The notes under the pieces are model-generated. The model saw only the letters and a list, made by a program, of their open reading frames with translations. It ran no database searches and was not told the DNA's origin. Below, piece by piece: positions 23,691 through 35,311 of a stretch of 64,000 nucleotides of DNA. This DNA comes from Diphasiastrum complanatum. Taxonomy: Eukaryota > Streptophyta > Lycopodiopsida > Lycopodiales > Lycopodiaceae. Position 1 is the first letter of the stretch, and the number at the start of each line of letters is the position of its first letter. A program made the position numbers and the translations under genes. Where the stretch lies: the NCBI GenBank assembly GCA_029204225.1, contig MU832670.1, positions 1 through 64,000 of the forward strand, in the 5' to 3' direction.

Positions 23691-23824
23691 GACATGATTC
23701 ATCTTGATGTCACAAAGCGGGCTATGGCTCCTGAATCTAGAATCCCCTCTTGTGTGTCAAATGTTGACGCTGCACACACGTCTTCACAGATGTAGGCGGT
23801 TAAACAGTTTATGTTTGATCTTTT

Positions 23825-24796
23825 CTAGCCCATTTTTGAACTCTCAGACTCCTTGACATAGGATGAACTATTGCTGTTCTCCTGTCTGTTCTGTGTTGAT
23901 TTGTTCCTCGAGTTCAGATGGCAATCCATGGCTGCATGACCCTTCTTGTGGCACTGGATACACTCAATCTTTGGATTGAGCCAGCATGTATCAACTGTGT
24001 GCCCGTCTCTTCTGCATCTCACGCAAGTCTTCTTTTCTCCACCTTGCTGCTTCGACCTCCCTTTGCTCTTCCAGTTGCGTTTGCTGGTCCCCTCTGCTTG
24101 CTGATCACGATCTTGCCTCTGATTCAACTCCCTCTTAGACTTGAATTGTTTCTTGGATTTTTCTTTGTTGCCGTAGAGGGCCTCGTTAGAACCATCTTTG
24201 TGATCAAGATGTTCTCTAGCCTCAACTTCCTCTCGAATCTCGACAATTGCCTTTTCAAGGGTCATGGTAGGATCTTTCGCGAGCAGGGTTCTCGTTGTTT
24301 GGAAAGATCTAAGTAAGGCTCTCAACAGGTAAGTGAGCTGCTTCTTAGTTGACACTATATTCTCTGCTCCATAGTTGTGTAGCGACAAAAATAGATCCTT
24401 CATCTTCCTTACGAAAGAAGTGAGGTCTTTCCCATCCCACTGTAGATTTGTCAGTTGATCTTCCAGCAGCATGATTTGACTTCTTGATTTCATTTGAAAT
24501 CGTGTGAACAGTGCATCCCACATCTCCTTAGTTGTGGAGAGTGTGGCCAGGTCAAGTGTGAGACTATCTTAGATGGATGAAGATAGGAAGGCTACAGTAG
24601 CCTTGTCATTTTTCTCCCTCCATTCACATAGCTCCTTGCTTGATGTCGTAGGCATCTCCTCTGTGCCATCCACCCAGGGAAATAAACCTTCGCCCTTGAG
24701 TATTAGTGATGTCTTAACTTTCCAAGCTAGAAAGTTAGATCCTGAAGAATCAAGAATTGTGTAGATCTTGTTCTGTATGCTGCTGATTGAAGCCAT
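23825..24796 (-). pseudogene. Copia F gag
   Basis: Two frames with a single break between 24523 and 24569: NFLAWKVKTSLILKGEGLFP (gag N-terminus, 24569-24796) and MWDALFTRFQMKSRSQIMLL (23825-24523). The second includes LLRALLRSFQTTRTLLAKDP, a basic Lys/Gln-rich linker, and tandem CCHC knuckles CVRCRRDGHTVDTC and CIQCHKKGHAAMDC. Gag packages element RNA. Apart from the one break it is the best preserved gag of the E/F family in the window. Confidence 0.8.
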
Positions 24797-24895
24797 TGCT
24801 TCTGAAGTCTGTTCTCTTGTTGATGGTTGTTCGTCTGAATGCTTGGCCTCCTGGATCTGATAGCTTCTTGGCTTTCTAAGATTATGACAAGGATT

Positions 24896-24907
24896 GCTCT
24901 GATACCA
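24896..24907 (-). other. Primer-binding site of copia F
   Basis: The complement reads TGGTATCAGAGC, an exact initiator-Met tRNA-type site, one base inside the LTR end at 24909. Confidence 0.8.
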
Positions 24908-24908
24908 C

Positions 24909-25701
24909 TGATGCGAAATAACTTGTGACAGTTCGCAGTCATGAAAGAATCGCGAAAGTAATGGATTCGGATGGAGTTTAGAACTGCTCGTTGGTCACTG
25001 CCAGCTGAATCGTTCCTACAGTCCTCCAGAATGTGGTTAGGCACTGCTGACCTACGTTTAGAAATTAATGTAGCATTCAACAAGAATTCAACCAATGTGT
25101 GAAATTAAATGAACATGAGTGAATCAGACATACAAATAACAACAGACTAATTTGCATTCAAGATCATACATGAAAAAGTGACATGTGCTCAATAGCTACA
25201 AAATCATCTATTGATTTTTAGATTGTTCAGGCACTGCATGCAGATCCACGCAGTGCGTTGGCGTGAGAGAAATACAGTTCCCTCACGAGCAATGTCTCGC
25301 TTACTAGCGGACTTGTGGATCTCTGTGGATCCTGCTTTTGTCGCTCTGTGTAACTTCTAGATAAGAGTAACTAAACATCCAAAACTAATCAGAAACTACA
25401 AGAGTGGCTAATTAGCCACAACCTAGAGTGTATCTGTTGACGTCATGCTATCAAATCAAATATCTGTACTTTTGGGTATTTGCATGATCTTGCTGGTCCT
25501 TTTTGGAGCGTGAGGGCAGAAAGGGTTTCGCGACTATTTTTGTGTCATGTCGTTTGACTTTCTCGTCGTATGACTTTCTCCTGCTGTACCACGAAAAATT
25601 CTCTTTCGCGAATCTTTCCCGTTCGTGTCTTCTCGTCAAGATGTTCGTGAACATTTTCGCTTTGTGTCATTTGATTTTTGTGTTTGCGAACATTTTCATC
25701 A
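24909..25701 (-). repeat. 5' LTR of copia F
   Basis: 793 bp; the inner end TGATGCGAAATAAC (24909) abuts the primer-binding site and the outer end is CATTTTCATCA (25701), giving inverted TGATG...CATCA ends. A related copy in the opposite orientation lies at 35988-36310 plus 39932-40461, split by copia G. Confidence 0.75.
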
Positions 25702-26639
25702 GGTAGAGGGATGAAAGCTAGTAAAGCTTTGTAAATTGAAACATTTTATTTCTTCACTCTTATTGTTGAAGGATCTCTACTCCTCTCTTACATTCTAGCA
25801 CAGATATGCTTGGCAGCAGCACCTTGTGTCTTTTCAGTATGCTAACAATTGTGACTTTGGCCACCCATCCTTATGGTCTTCTCGCTAAGGACTACTAATA
25901 TATCAATAGTAATAGTATATTTGTTGTGCCCTTCATTTGCTGGAGCGCCAAGGCTTGCAGCAATATGCATGATGCCAAAGTCCTACTTCTCCAGAATCGG
26001 CGTCTTGTATCCCGTAGCTTATGGCACAGTCGTGGAATATGTTGCAAAGTGTGTGCGCTCTTGATCAGACCTCTTGAATGTAAGGGGAGTAGTTGTTTAA
26101 TCGACAAAGCAGCTAGTCAAAATCATAAGACGTACCTCCCTATTCTGATGGCAATGTAGGCTATAGATTTATTTGGACTTTTTTTGCAAACCATTAAACA
26201 AAATGGCTGGTACATAGACCCAACAATTTCTTGGCTGGAAGAAAGATGCCATTAGTGGGAATCTTTGAACGAGCTATTCACTACACACAAGATATTTTCC
26301 CTCTGTATTCCTCATCATCTTTAGCAAGGATGTCTGATTGTAGCTTGATGTAAAAACTCTGACATCAATCAATCAACTCTACACTACATATTTTAACAAT
26401 CAAAACCTTTGTTGACTCATCTCCCAAAAGTGTCTTCCATGATGAGCTATACAACTAATCTTGGTCACTTTGAGGATAATGCTCAAATCACTTCTTCGTG
26501 AGTGAAATCTCTAAAACTATCCAACAACATTTTTTACTTCGAAAATCCATGCCAGTCACGACCAAGCAGTATATCTGATGGGGGAAATTTGGAGGGACAA
26601 GCTCAAAGAAAGAATTTTCTTCCTTTCTTTCCTCGTTCC
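25702..26639. other. No gene recognised
   Basis: Short frames on both strands without recognisable motifs. The right part (26400-26640) may belong to the 3' end of the following copia derivative, but no LTR terminus was found. Confidence 0.35.
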
Positions 26640-27631
26640 AACAAGCTTCCAAAAAATATGCAAAGAGGCAAACTTACATGGTTTTTGTAATGCACTTTGA
26701 TAACACTCCAAGTGATGTCCTATGCTTCATGAAAAAGTCCTTTCCCAATGCTTTGGTGAAGATATTAGCTACACATGTTGAAGCTCCACCTCCTTTGCAA
26801 TGACTTGCTCCCTCACAAAATGATGTGCAACCTCAATATGCTATGAAGAATCACATAGAATGTAAATGAGATGATTCCTCCATTCTATCAACTTTGAAAT
26901 CTCTACAAAAATTTATCAAACAGGCAATAAATGTGAGTGATCAACATTTGCTTGCATGTCTCCTCTTTCTTTGTCCTTTGTTGCCATGTATCCACCATGA
27001 CACTTCATGAATGAGCCTCCATCTCTATCTTGCAATAAGCTGTCATCATCACTTGATGACTTGACCATGAATGAGTGACATAATGAACCTCCAATAGCTT
27101 CATTTTCATCAACAAAACCAGCCAAGAATGCTAGTACAAATTCAACACCAAAATGATGCTCATCAATGTAGCTAGTTTTACCATATCTTGACAATTTGCA
27201 CACATCCACATGAAAGTGCTCAACCATGAGATAGAACAAGTAAAGTAAACTTGAAAAACACTTCCTTGTTGCTCCTTTGACCTTACTTGAGTCTTCAATA
27301 ACCTGCAAAAATAGATTCATAACATCTTTGCCAATTGACTCTCCTTTGATGCTCTTGTCTAGCTCCAAATTGTCATCTCTCATTTCATGTTGTTGAAGTT
27401 CTTTGAGATCAACGTCTTGATCATCAACTTGACCATCAAAGTCATTGAACAAAATTTGTTTTCGAGATCCATTATTTGTTGTAAAATCATAAAAACATCC
27501 ATCCACTTGCATAGTTCCATCTACATAAGAAGATTCACCAAAATATGTGAGAAAAGCAAAATGAGTCACTTCAACTTGCCTACCTTTCTCCTCATATGTG
27601 AGCCTTGAAGACATTTGTCTTTCCCTTGATC
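26640..27631 (-). mobile_element. RT-less copia derivative (family D) with 263-codon frame
   Basis: The - strand frame 26916-27707 (the first codons lie in the neighbouring gypsy) carries the integrase end RSRERQMSSRLTYEEKGRQV, then FGESSYVDGTMQVDG, DFDGQVDDQDVDLKELQQHE, a long stretch with no RT motif, and GDMQANVDHSHLLPV. Below it, about 26640-26850, are RNase H/3'-end traces: EVAHHFVREQVIAKEVELQH and ANIFTKALGKDFF. So RT and most of RNase H are replaced or deleted while the frame stays open. The same arrangement is seen at 873-1475. The right edge at about 27632 abuts a gypsy RT on the other strand. Confidence 0.6.
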
Positions 27632-28500
27632 GTGCAACTGGCCTTCCAAGACCTGTTACATAATTGGATTGTCGAGATTCATCTCGACGATCTGGATATA
27701 CATTCATCCGCAGCTACGCATCTTGACACACTGGAGAAAATCTTCGTTCGCTGTCGTAGATTCGAAATTTCACTAAACCCTGACAGGTGTCAAATTTGGA
27801 TGACACATGGGGTAGTACTCAGACATATATTTTTGAAGGACGGTTTTTCTACTGACCCTTCAAAAATCAAAGTAATAGTTGAAATGCCCTTACCTGCAAT
27901 AGCGAAGGAAGTTCACGTCTTCCTCGGTCACAAAAATTATTATCGCATCTTTATAATCGATTATACCAGCAAGGCACGCCTCGTTTATCTAGCTGTGGTA
28001 GATCTTCGATGACCGAAGAATGCATTAAAGCCTTTGAGGACTTGAAAACAGCCCTTACCATGGCACCCATGCTCCGTTCGCCAGATTACATGAAAGAGTT
28101 CCATGTGCATACTGAGGCCAGTAAGTATGCCATTGGAGGTCTTCTTGCACAACCAGACGAGTATGACAAAGATTTTCCAATACATTTTTTGAACAAACAA
28201 CTAGTGCCTGCTGAAGTAAATTATACAACAACCGAACGCGAAACATTGGCAATGGTCTATGTTGTTCAACAACTACGACATTATTTACTAGGCCTGACCT
28301 TTGTCTTCTACACCAACCATTAAGCCCTGTTATATATTGTTAATAAATCTTGTAAGACAGGACGTATAGCTCGATGGCTGTTGATATTAGAGGAATTTAA
28401 TTTCCGCATAGTCATTTGGAAAGGAGCCCAACATTTCATGGCTGATCACCTTTCCTGACCCTAATGCTGAAAAAGCAACTGCACCAGTCAACGATGATCT
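27632..28500 (+). pseudogene. Gypsy M reverse transcriptase-RNase H relic
   Basis: Starts inside RT at LAFQDLLHNWIVEIHLDDLD, with the YxDD box as HLDD, then HLDTLEKIFVRCRRFEISL, HIFLKDGFSTDPSKIKVIVE and FLGHKNYYRIFI (RT thumb/connection), to a stop at 28010. RNase H follows in another frame: FHVHTEASKYAIGGLLAQ, TERETLAMVYVVQQLRHYLL and TNH, then ARWLLILEEFNFRIVIWKGA after a stop. Ty3/gypsy order (RT, RNase H, integrase) is clear. Gag, protease and the RT N-terminus are missing. Confidence 0.85.
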
Positions 28501-29290
28501 TCCTGATGCATGTCTTTTTCAGATTGATGCTACATCCTTATGGGCCGAGGAGATCACTCAGTTCTTAACAACAAGCAGACTCAAAGAAGGCCTGAATACG
28601 GTTGCAAATTTTTTTTTTTTTTGCTTAAAGCAGCGCCCTTTCAGCTAATAGCAGGACAATTTTACAAAAGGGGCATTGATGATATTATCCAATGATGTGC
28701 TTATGAATATGAGATACGACCTATCATATCTCAGGCTCATGAGGGCATTGGCAGTCGCTCTGATTGGGAAACAAAACTCTTCCTAGCTTTCTGGGCTTAC
28801 CGCACCACCCCGAAGAAAGCCACAGGGTGGGTTACCCCATTCCATCTCGTGTATGGTCAAGAGGCGGTAATTCCATTCGAGTTCTTAGTACCTTCTTTAA
28901 GAGTCATGGAAGCCTTTTCTACAAATCTCTGTGAGAAAGCTACATTTGAGCAACAAGTCAAGACTAGGCTATTTACGTTTACCCACTTATGCGAGACAAG
29001 ACTCATATCTTACCACGCACAAGTAGTTCACAAAAGACGTCAAAAGGTCTGGCATGACTGTCACTTGCGCAACAAGGATTTACACTTAGGTGACTAGGTG
29101 CTTCTTTATACATCAAAGAAGCACCTCGAAAAACAAAATTCCGAAGTGAGAGAATGTATGTTATCAATAAAATCTTTTTTAATGGTGTAGTCCAGTTGCA
29201 AACACTTGACGGAATACTCCTAGACACTATCGTCAACGGTGGTATTACGAGGAGTTGTTTTTTGTTGACCCAATTTAACACTTTTTTCCT
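28501..29290 (+). pseudogene. Gypsy M integrase C-terminal relic
   Basis: The integrase zinc finger and most of the core are missing; what remains is SDWETKLFLAFWAYRTTPKK, TGWVTPFHLVYGQEAVIPFE (conserved end of the gypsy integrase core) and HKRRQKVWHDCHLRNKDLHL to a stop at 29097. The T-run at 28612-28622 and the deletion before it mark decay. No LTR terminus was identified downstream. Confidence 0.75.
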
Positions 29291-29689
29291 GGTATATATT
29301 TTACATTTTTTTATTTTTATATTTTTTTTCCTTGCTTTGTTATTCTCTTTTTTCATGCCTATTTTTCTATACTTTTCTTGTTTATAATTCATGCCTGTAC
29401 TCATTTACTTTCTGTGCATCTTCTTTTTCTATAAATACTCATTTGTCATGAATGTTCTAGGTCAACAAATGATAGAGTACACCATATAGACAAGATTTAT
29501 CACACTTTAGGCCCATCTCATTTCTATTTGTATGATATCTCAATATTCCCAATTAAACATACAACCATTCATTGAGATAGTTCTTTCCCACAAGAACTTC
29601 TAATTTGACCCACAATCATATTTTCCCTCCTAAATTTCTTCACTTGCATCATCACACAGTTCCATTCCTCCATGTAGGGCTTCTGTCAG
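29291..29689. other. T-rich sequence, no gene recognised
   Basis: Poly-T-rich stretch (29290-29350) and unremarkable AT-rich sequence before the tandem repeats. It could be untranslated or LTR sequence of gypsy M. Confidence 0.35.
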
Positions 29690-30080
29690 ATCTCAATCGA
29701 TGGACTTCTGTCAAATCTCAACTGATGGACTCCTGTTAAATCTCGACTAGAGCACTCTTGTTAAATCTCGACTGGAGCACTCCTGTTAAATCTCGACCGA
29801 AGCACTCTATTAGATCTTGACCGGAGCACCTGACTTAGATCTCAACCGAAGGTCTTCTGTCAGATCTCGACTGGAGCACCTCACTCAGATCTCAACCGGA
29901 GGCTACGAATCAAATATCAACCGGAGGCCACAACTCAAATCTCGACCGGAGCACCTGACTCAAATCTCAACCGAAGGCCACAACTCAGATCTCAACCGGA
30001 GGCCAGAACTCAACTCTCAACCGAAGGTTTCGATTTCAAACTCAACGGAGCTGTCACATCACATCTCGACCGAAACCATT
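29690..30080 (+). repeat. Degenerate ~30-bp tandem repeat
   Basis: About a dozen units built on (a)atctcgaccggagcac / atctcaaccgaaggcc with variable endings (gcacctgactcag, ggccacaactcag). Open in one + frame (LDLNRRSSVRSRLEHLTQIS) only because of the repeat. Confidence 0.65.
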
Positions 30081-30479
30081 ATATAAATGCCTTGACAATG
30101 ATGCCATTCGCACCTCAGCAAAGTGCAAATTTTGGAGTTTCTTGCGACTGTCTGCTGGCGATCTTCCTTCTCCTGGGCTCGATTTTGGTGCTCTCTCGTT
30201 CCATGCTTCTGTCCTTGGTTAAACTCCACCTCCACCCAATATCCACCATCATCGTTTAATTACCATTCAGAGCGCCATCACCAACACTTTCCAAACCTAA
30301 CATTGCCTGCAGACGACACATCCGCTTGAAACTTTTCACAGTCTGAGGGGTAGTGGCATGTGAGCATACATCATGCTCCCGTTACACTATTGAAAACACC
30401 ATCATCAACTTTTAACACTTCATTTTTTCCAGTTCATTCACCACCTCCACAACTCCATTTCCACAGTTACCGATCTTCC

Positions 30480-31010
30480 AAACATCTCCATCTTGACCGA
30501 CACCTCAACATCTTCTTCTTCAGAGATTATACCCTACATTGTTCCTTACCCAACCTCATTTCGTAACCTCCCTTTCAGAAACATCATTCTCTTTCAACAC
30601 ATCTTTCACCTCCATCTTGACCGACACCTCAATATCTTATTCTTCAGACATTATACCTTACATTTTTCCTTACCCAACCTCATTCCGTAACCTCCCTTTC
30701 AGGAACATCATTCACTTTGCACACATCTTTCACCTCCATTTCGACCGATGCCTTCACCTACCTTCTCACCTACAGCTTTCTAGTCCATCTCGACTGACGA
30801 ATTTCACTCCTTTCTCAACCGAAGCCAACACTCATTTCTCAACTGAAGCCAACACTCATTTCTCAACCAAAGCCAACACTCATTTCTCGACCAAAGCCCT
30901 CAGTTTCATCTCAACCAAAGCCACCAGTCCCATCTTGGCCGAAGCCACCAGCCCCATCTCAACCGATGCCATCCTTATCCCTGTCTCAAATCTCAACTGG
31001 CACACTTTTT
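30480..31010 (+). repeat. ~124-bp tandem units followed by ~24-bp units
   Basis: Two and a half copies of a ~124-bp unit beginning ccatcttgaccgacacctc at about 30488, 30612 and (diverged) 30735, then a ~24-bp array of tttctcaaccgaagccaaca at 30790-30900. The ctcgaccg/ctcaaccg core is the same as in the 29690-30080 array, so both derive from one motif. Confidence 0.6.
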
Positions 31011-31039
31011 CTAGAACCCTGTCTTTTCCATATTCACCA

Positions 31040-33660
31040 TGTCTTCCAACCCGAGTTCTAGTTTTGACGACCCCGATGCTAATAAGATCGACATCCAGCT
31101 ATGCAAACTGGATATTACCAAAATGCAGACCTGGTACCAGTAGACAGAGTTCTTTTTCAAGGCAATTGAGTTCCAAATCCATGTCCTGACTGGATATCAG
31201 GGTCCGTACCTACTACACATGGAATTATAATGCTACCACAAGATTGTGCCAACTCATACTTCCCCCTGTCAGGAACTATGTTTATAATATATCTTTTGCA
31301 GTGGCAGACTTGCAACCCTTCGGGTTCCCCTGTGGACCAAATGTTGTCACCGGGATGCTCCAGATGTTTGAGCAGATAGCTTATTTCAAGTATGTCGATC
31401 CCTTAGTGGAAAATGGAAGAATAGAGACGGGTACCGCATTGAGGCCATCAATGATCAACAACTGGCAGCGGCATGTGCATACTTGTCTAGATGCACACAA
31501 CGACCAAGGACAAAGGTGCTGCGGGTACCCATGTCTCTATTCCACATGATGGCAGATTCACGACTGCATGCCCAAAACCTTTATGATTGGGCACAATTTG
31601 CTTTGAACTGCCTTCATGACCGTGTTAAGAACAAGCAGTCAAACAAAATCCTGGGATATCTCATGACTAATATCACACTCCATCAGGTCCAAAATGGGCC
31701 CAAACTTCAACAACACCTGCAAGCTGCAGACAAAGCATGGGACATCCTATAAGGTCCAAAAAGTCCAAGCGTTCACGCTCACGGGCCACTTCACCATCAG
31801 GGCTTCCACCCAAAGGGGCAAACACCAGTATTACTCCACTGGTACACAGGCCACCAAGTTCTCAACCAGATCCACAAGCAGCAACATCATTGGCAGCTCA
31901 ACATGCCGATACCTCTAAGGCCCAGTTGCCAGACACAAGACAACAACGTATACGCAGAAAGCTTCAGTCCAGGAGGAAATCACCCGATGGCACAACATCA
32001 GAAGATTCAGCTTCAGATGATGGAAGGTCAACCTCACACACAGCCCCTCCAACACACTCCTCACCCTTACACACCATCGACGGGGGTGATGGAGCAGCTA
32101 CATCATCGACATCAACAGACAAGGGCACAACCCAAGTCGTGCCACCAAACCAAGTCACCACCCCACCCCTGTTGATTACTACGCCAACACCGCCAACTTC
32201 ACCAACGACACATTCTTTGGGTGGGGGGAGGAGTGGGGAGTCCCATTCCTCGAGACACGGAAGCGGCCCAGCAGTCGCAAGACCAACATCCACAGGCCCA
32301 ACAAATCCATACCTTGGATACTTCACACGATATTTTGATGTTGCGGACCTGATGGAGATCAGTGATGAGGAACCGAAAAAAGTAGATCAGTGAGGAGGAA
32401 GTCTGACCCCTCCACTGACCACCACCACCACCACAACAACCACCATCTCTACTAATATTGTTTCTCCACTCCCTCCACTTCCATCTTCATTTCCTCCACA
32501 ACGTTTATTTTTGGGATTAGCTTCACCATCCCACACTCCTGATCAGTACCCAACCATCACTAATCTGGAGAAGCTCTCTGAAGCAGCTAAACGATCAATG
32601 ATCGGCCTATCCAAAGCAAGTTACCACATGCATTGGTTGATAAGCCAACACTAATTGCTCGAGAATAAGGTCCAGTACCAAGGCCAAACGATCGCGCAAC
32701 AATAGAAGCTGGCCAAAGAAAAAGAAAAAGAGACGGAAGAAATCAGATCCATGATGGCCGGGCAGAAGATCACATTTGAAGAGGTCCAGCAACAATTGAA
32801 GCACCAGATGGTCCAGATCGACCAAGCACGAGATGGATCGTCGGGTGGTGCAATGACAGCTGATACCCCTCTAATTAAGCCCGAGGACATACAGTTCCAG
32901 GCCCCACAGGCCACATCCATCCGGATAGAGAAATATGTGCGGCTGATCCAGGAATGAAAGTCAAGACGAGGAATTTTGAAAATATTGTGGCCAAGCAGAA
33001 AAAGATCATCCTTGAGTCCCAGAAGCAGCTAGAAGATACGAAAAAGGGCCTACAGCAAGTCTTGGACAAGGTGAACCAATTGTGGGACACAACATGCAAG
33101 GCCCAAGCAGGAGCTCTTACAAAGAAACCATGGGACGATGATGGAGATGACGGAACAGGCAATAAGGAGCAAATCTGACCATCAGATGGTAGCTCGGGAT
33201 CGGGTAGCCAGAGAGCCGAAGTTGCTTCCAGAGCTTTTTCTCTTTCCCCTCTCACTTTTAACCCCTCATCTTATACTGCTTTTAATTTTTCTGAAACATT
33301 TGCTCCAACTTACCCTGTTTCTTCATCTTCCTTCTCTCCACCACCTCCTAACAGATTATTGGGCCCATCTAAAGGTCCAATTGACACGTTCAAAGCCCGA
33401 CGGGACGAGTTCCTACAACAACTTCACTCCTCGAAAGCAACATACAATCTGTTAAACCCATCTTTTTCTGTCATCCCTGCACATCTCTCTCCAGATCACT
33501 CCATCCTTGACCCTCCAGAAATTAACACTAACATTGGAGATGTTGACGACTTCCTGGCAGATTCATCGGAATCAAGGCGATTCTTGCCCAGACAAGACAT
33601 ACTTTCTTGCTTTGTGGACTGTAGATGTGGATTAATTTCCTTGTTTCTTGATTTTGTAGT
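31040..33660 (+). pseudogene. Unidentified degenerate ORF, probable retrotransposon extra ORF
   Basis: I do not recognise the family. A sense-strand chain can be followed with frame breaks: FDDPDANKIDIQLCKLDITK (31050-31130); VLRVPMSLFHMMADSRLHAQ and LYDWAQFALNCLHDRVKNKQ (31483-31752); a Pro/Ser/Thr/His-rich stretch (31750-32560); a helical/coiled-coil part with KEKEKETEEIRSMMAGQK and ITFEEVQQQLKHQMVQID (32700-32957); KKIILESQKQLEDTKKGLQQ (32990-33100); and PSKGPIDTFKARRDEFLQQL (33360-33600). GC content is higher than in the flanks. The context (after a gypsy pol) suggests an additional ORF of a gypsy-like element; a host gene relic is possible. Confidence 0.4.
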
Positions 33661-34249
33661 TTCAGCATGCAGGTAAACTATAGAGGCTGAGATTATGGAT
33701 CTGATTTTGCATATTCACTAACAATCATGTCCTTGATGGTTCTTGGGTATTCCAAGCATCAAGAAATGGGTGTTTCTTGATTTTTGGACTGCTAGAATGC
33801 TGTTAAGAAGTTAGCTTTCTTGATTTTTGTTTCTTGTTGAGTAGCTTAGTCTTGTTATTGCATTATTCCCTGATTTTCTAAGATAGTTTGGTAGTTTTGC
33901 TCTCTATCGAGAACGTTAATTTGTGCTTGAGAAAGAATATGGTTGCATGGCTTGTAAATGCATGTAGCTGAGTGAACGTAACCGTTTCATCCCACTGACA
34001 GGCTGGGAATACATGTTGCAAACTAAGAAATACTTATGTTTGGAAAATGTTCTAAACAAGAGGACTTAACTGTAAAGAACTGACTTTTGAAAATGGGCAG
34101 AAACAATTGGTTTCCAAAGCGGTAATCACCTGAAGTAACAAAGAAGAAGAAGAGTAAAGAAAGAAGAAAACCGTGTTTACAGATTTGGTTGGAATCTGTG
34201 AACAATAGCAAATATCCATGCACAATACAAAGGAGGTGGCATGGCCAAA
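33661..34249. other. No gene recognised
   Basis: AT-rich; no coding motif in any frame. Confidence 0.4.
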
Positions 34250-34690
34250 AGGAAATTTGCGTGGATATAGCCGTGGATAGGCATGGATATACGCATGGAT
34301 ACGGTCGCGTGGATTATCCATGTGTGAATCTTCCACGCAAGTGTCATTTCTGGCAACAGATTGGCCGGAGGTCGTGAAATTCAGATTGCGTGGATACTCC
34401 ACGTGTGGATTATCCACACCAACTCCGACTACCGGCAGCCGGCCAGACTCCGACACCCGGAGCCGGAGATGACAATTTTATTTTGGCGTGGATATCGTGT
34501 AGATATCTCGTGGCAAATTATCCACTCATGAATAGTCCACAATAAATTTTTTTATCCACGCAAAATTCAGAGAGTTGGGGCCGTGGATATCGCATAGATA
34601 ATTTTTTTTTTATATCCACGTGGTATTCACGCAATTAAGTTTCTGGATTTTGAGTGGATAATCCACGTGTGGATAATCAACACAGATTTT
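34250..34690. repeat. Palindrome-rich patch of GTGGATA / TATCCAC motifs
   Basis: Roughly 17 occurrences by eye of tggat(a/t) or (a/t)atcca within 440 bp, many arranged as nested palindromes such as gtggataatccac (about 34655) and tggattatccac (34406-34417), often flanked by acgtg. Open frames on either strand here are repeat artefacts. No TE protein is attached. Confidence 0.6.
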
Positions 34691-35311
34691 TTAACCAAAA
34701 AGAAAAATTTGGCTCGTGAACCAAAATGTGGTTCGCTCCTAAACTAGAGGTCAACTTCTTTTTTCTTTTGTGTGAGAGAGAGAAAAAGAAAGAAAAGATG
34801 GGAGTGAGAATGAGATGGGGATGAATGTGAGTGAGAATATTGATAATGTTTAGGATTTTTAGTCCGTTGATGGATGTTAATTGTATGTGTTTTGTGATCA
34901 TAATCTTTAAATATAAATTTTATGATCATTTTTGTTTGTGATGTAGGCTTGGATATGAAAAATGAAAAAAGAGCTTTCATTGGAAAGGATTGTTTGCTAC
35001 TCAATATTTTCCACATTTTCCTCCACATCAAGAACGGTTGAAGTTGTAGAGCCTCTCTACAAAATAGAATCAAAGATTTGATTGAATTGAGAATAAGCTT
35101 ACTTGTAAACCAAAAAGTAAACAATCACAAAACAATCAAGGTTAAAAATTTATGATTGAAAACAATCCATGAGATTCCATAAAAGCTTTAAGGCCGACAC
35201 ATCCATGATCATAATCTTGTTTGTACTCTGCCGCGGTCATGTGCCTTCCAGATTCAATAAGCTACATTTGACAAAAAAACATAGTTTAGCAATAAAAAAC
35301 ATTAACAATCT
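34691..35311. other. No gene recognised
   Basis: Low-complexity AG-rich stretch (34770-34840) and AT-rich sequence. The interval could hold an intron or 3' region of the neighbouring transposase-like frame. Confidence 0.35.

Noticed and set aside
27985-28252. - strand frames opposite gypsy M RNase H
   Set aside because: Antisense shadows; the sense strand carries clear RNase H motifs.
32000-32330. - strand 120-codon frame opposite the unknown ORF
   Set aside because: Low-complexity Val/Gly-rich antisense shadow of the Pro/Thr-rich sense frame.
34052-34456. 134-codon - strand frame
   Set aside because: Made largely of the GTGGATA/TATCCAC repeats; no domain and no codon signal.
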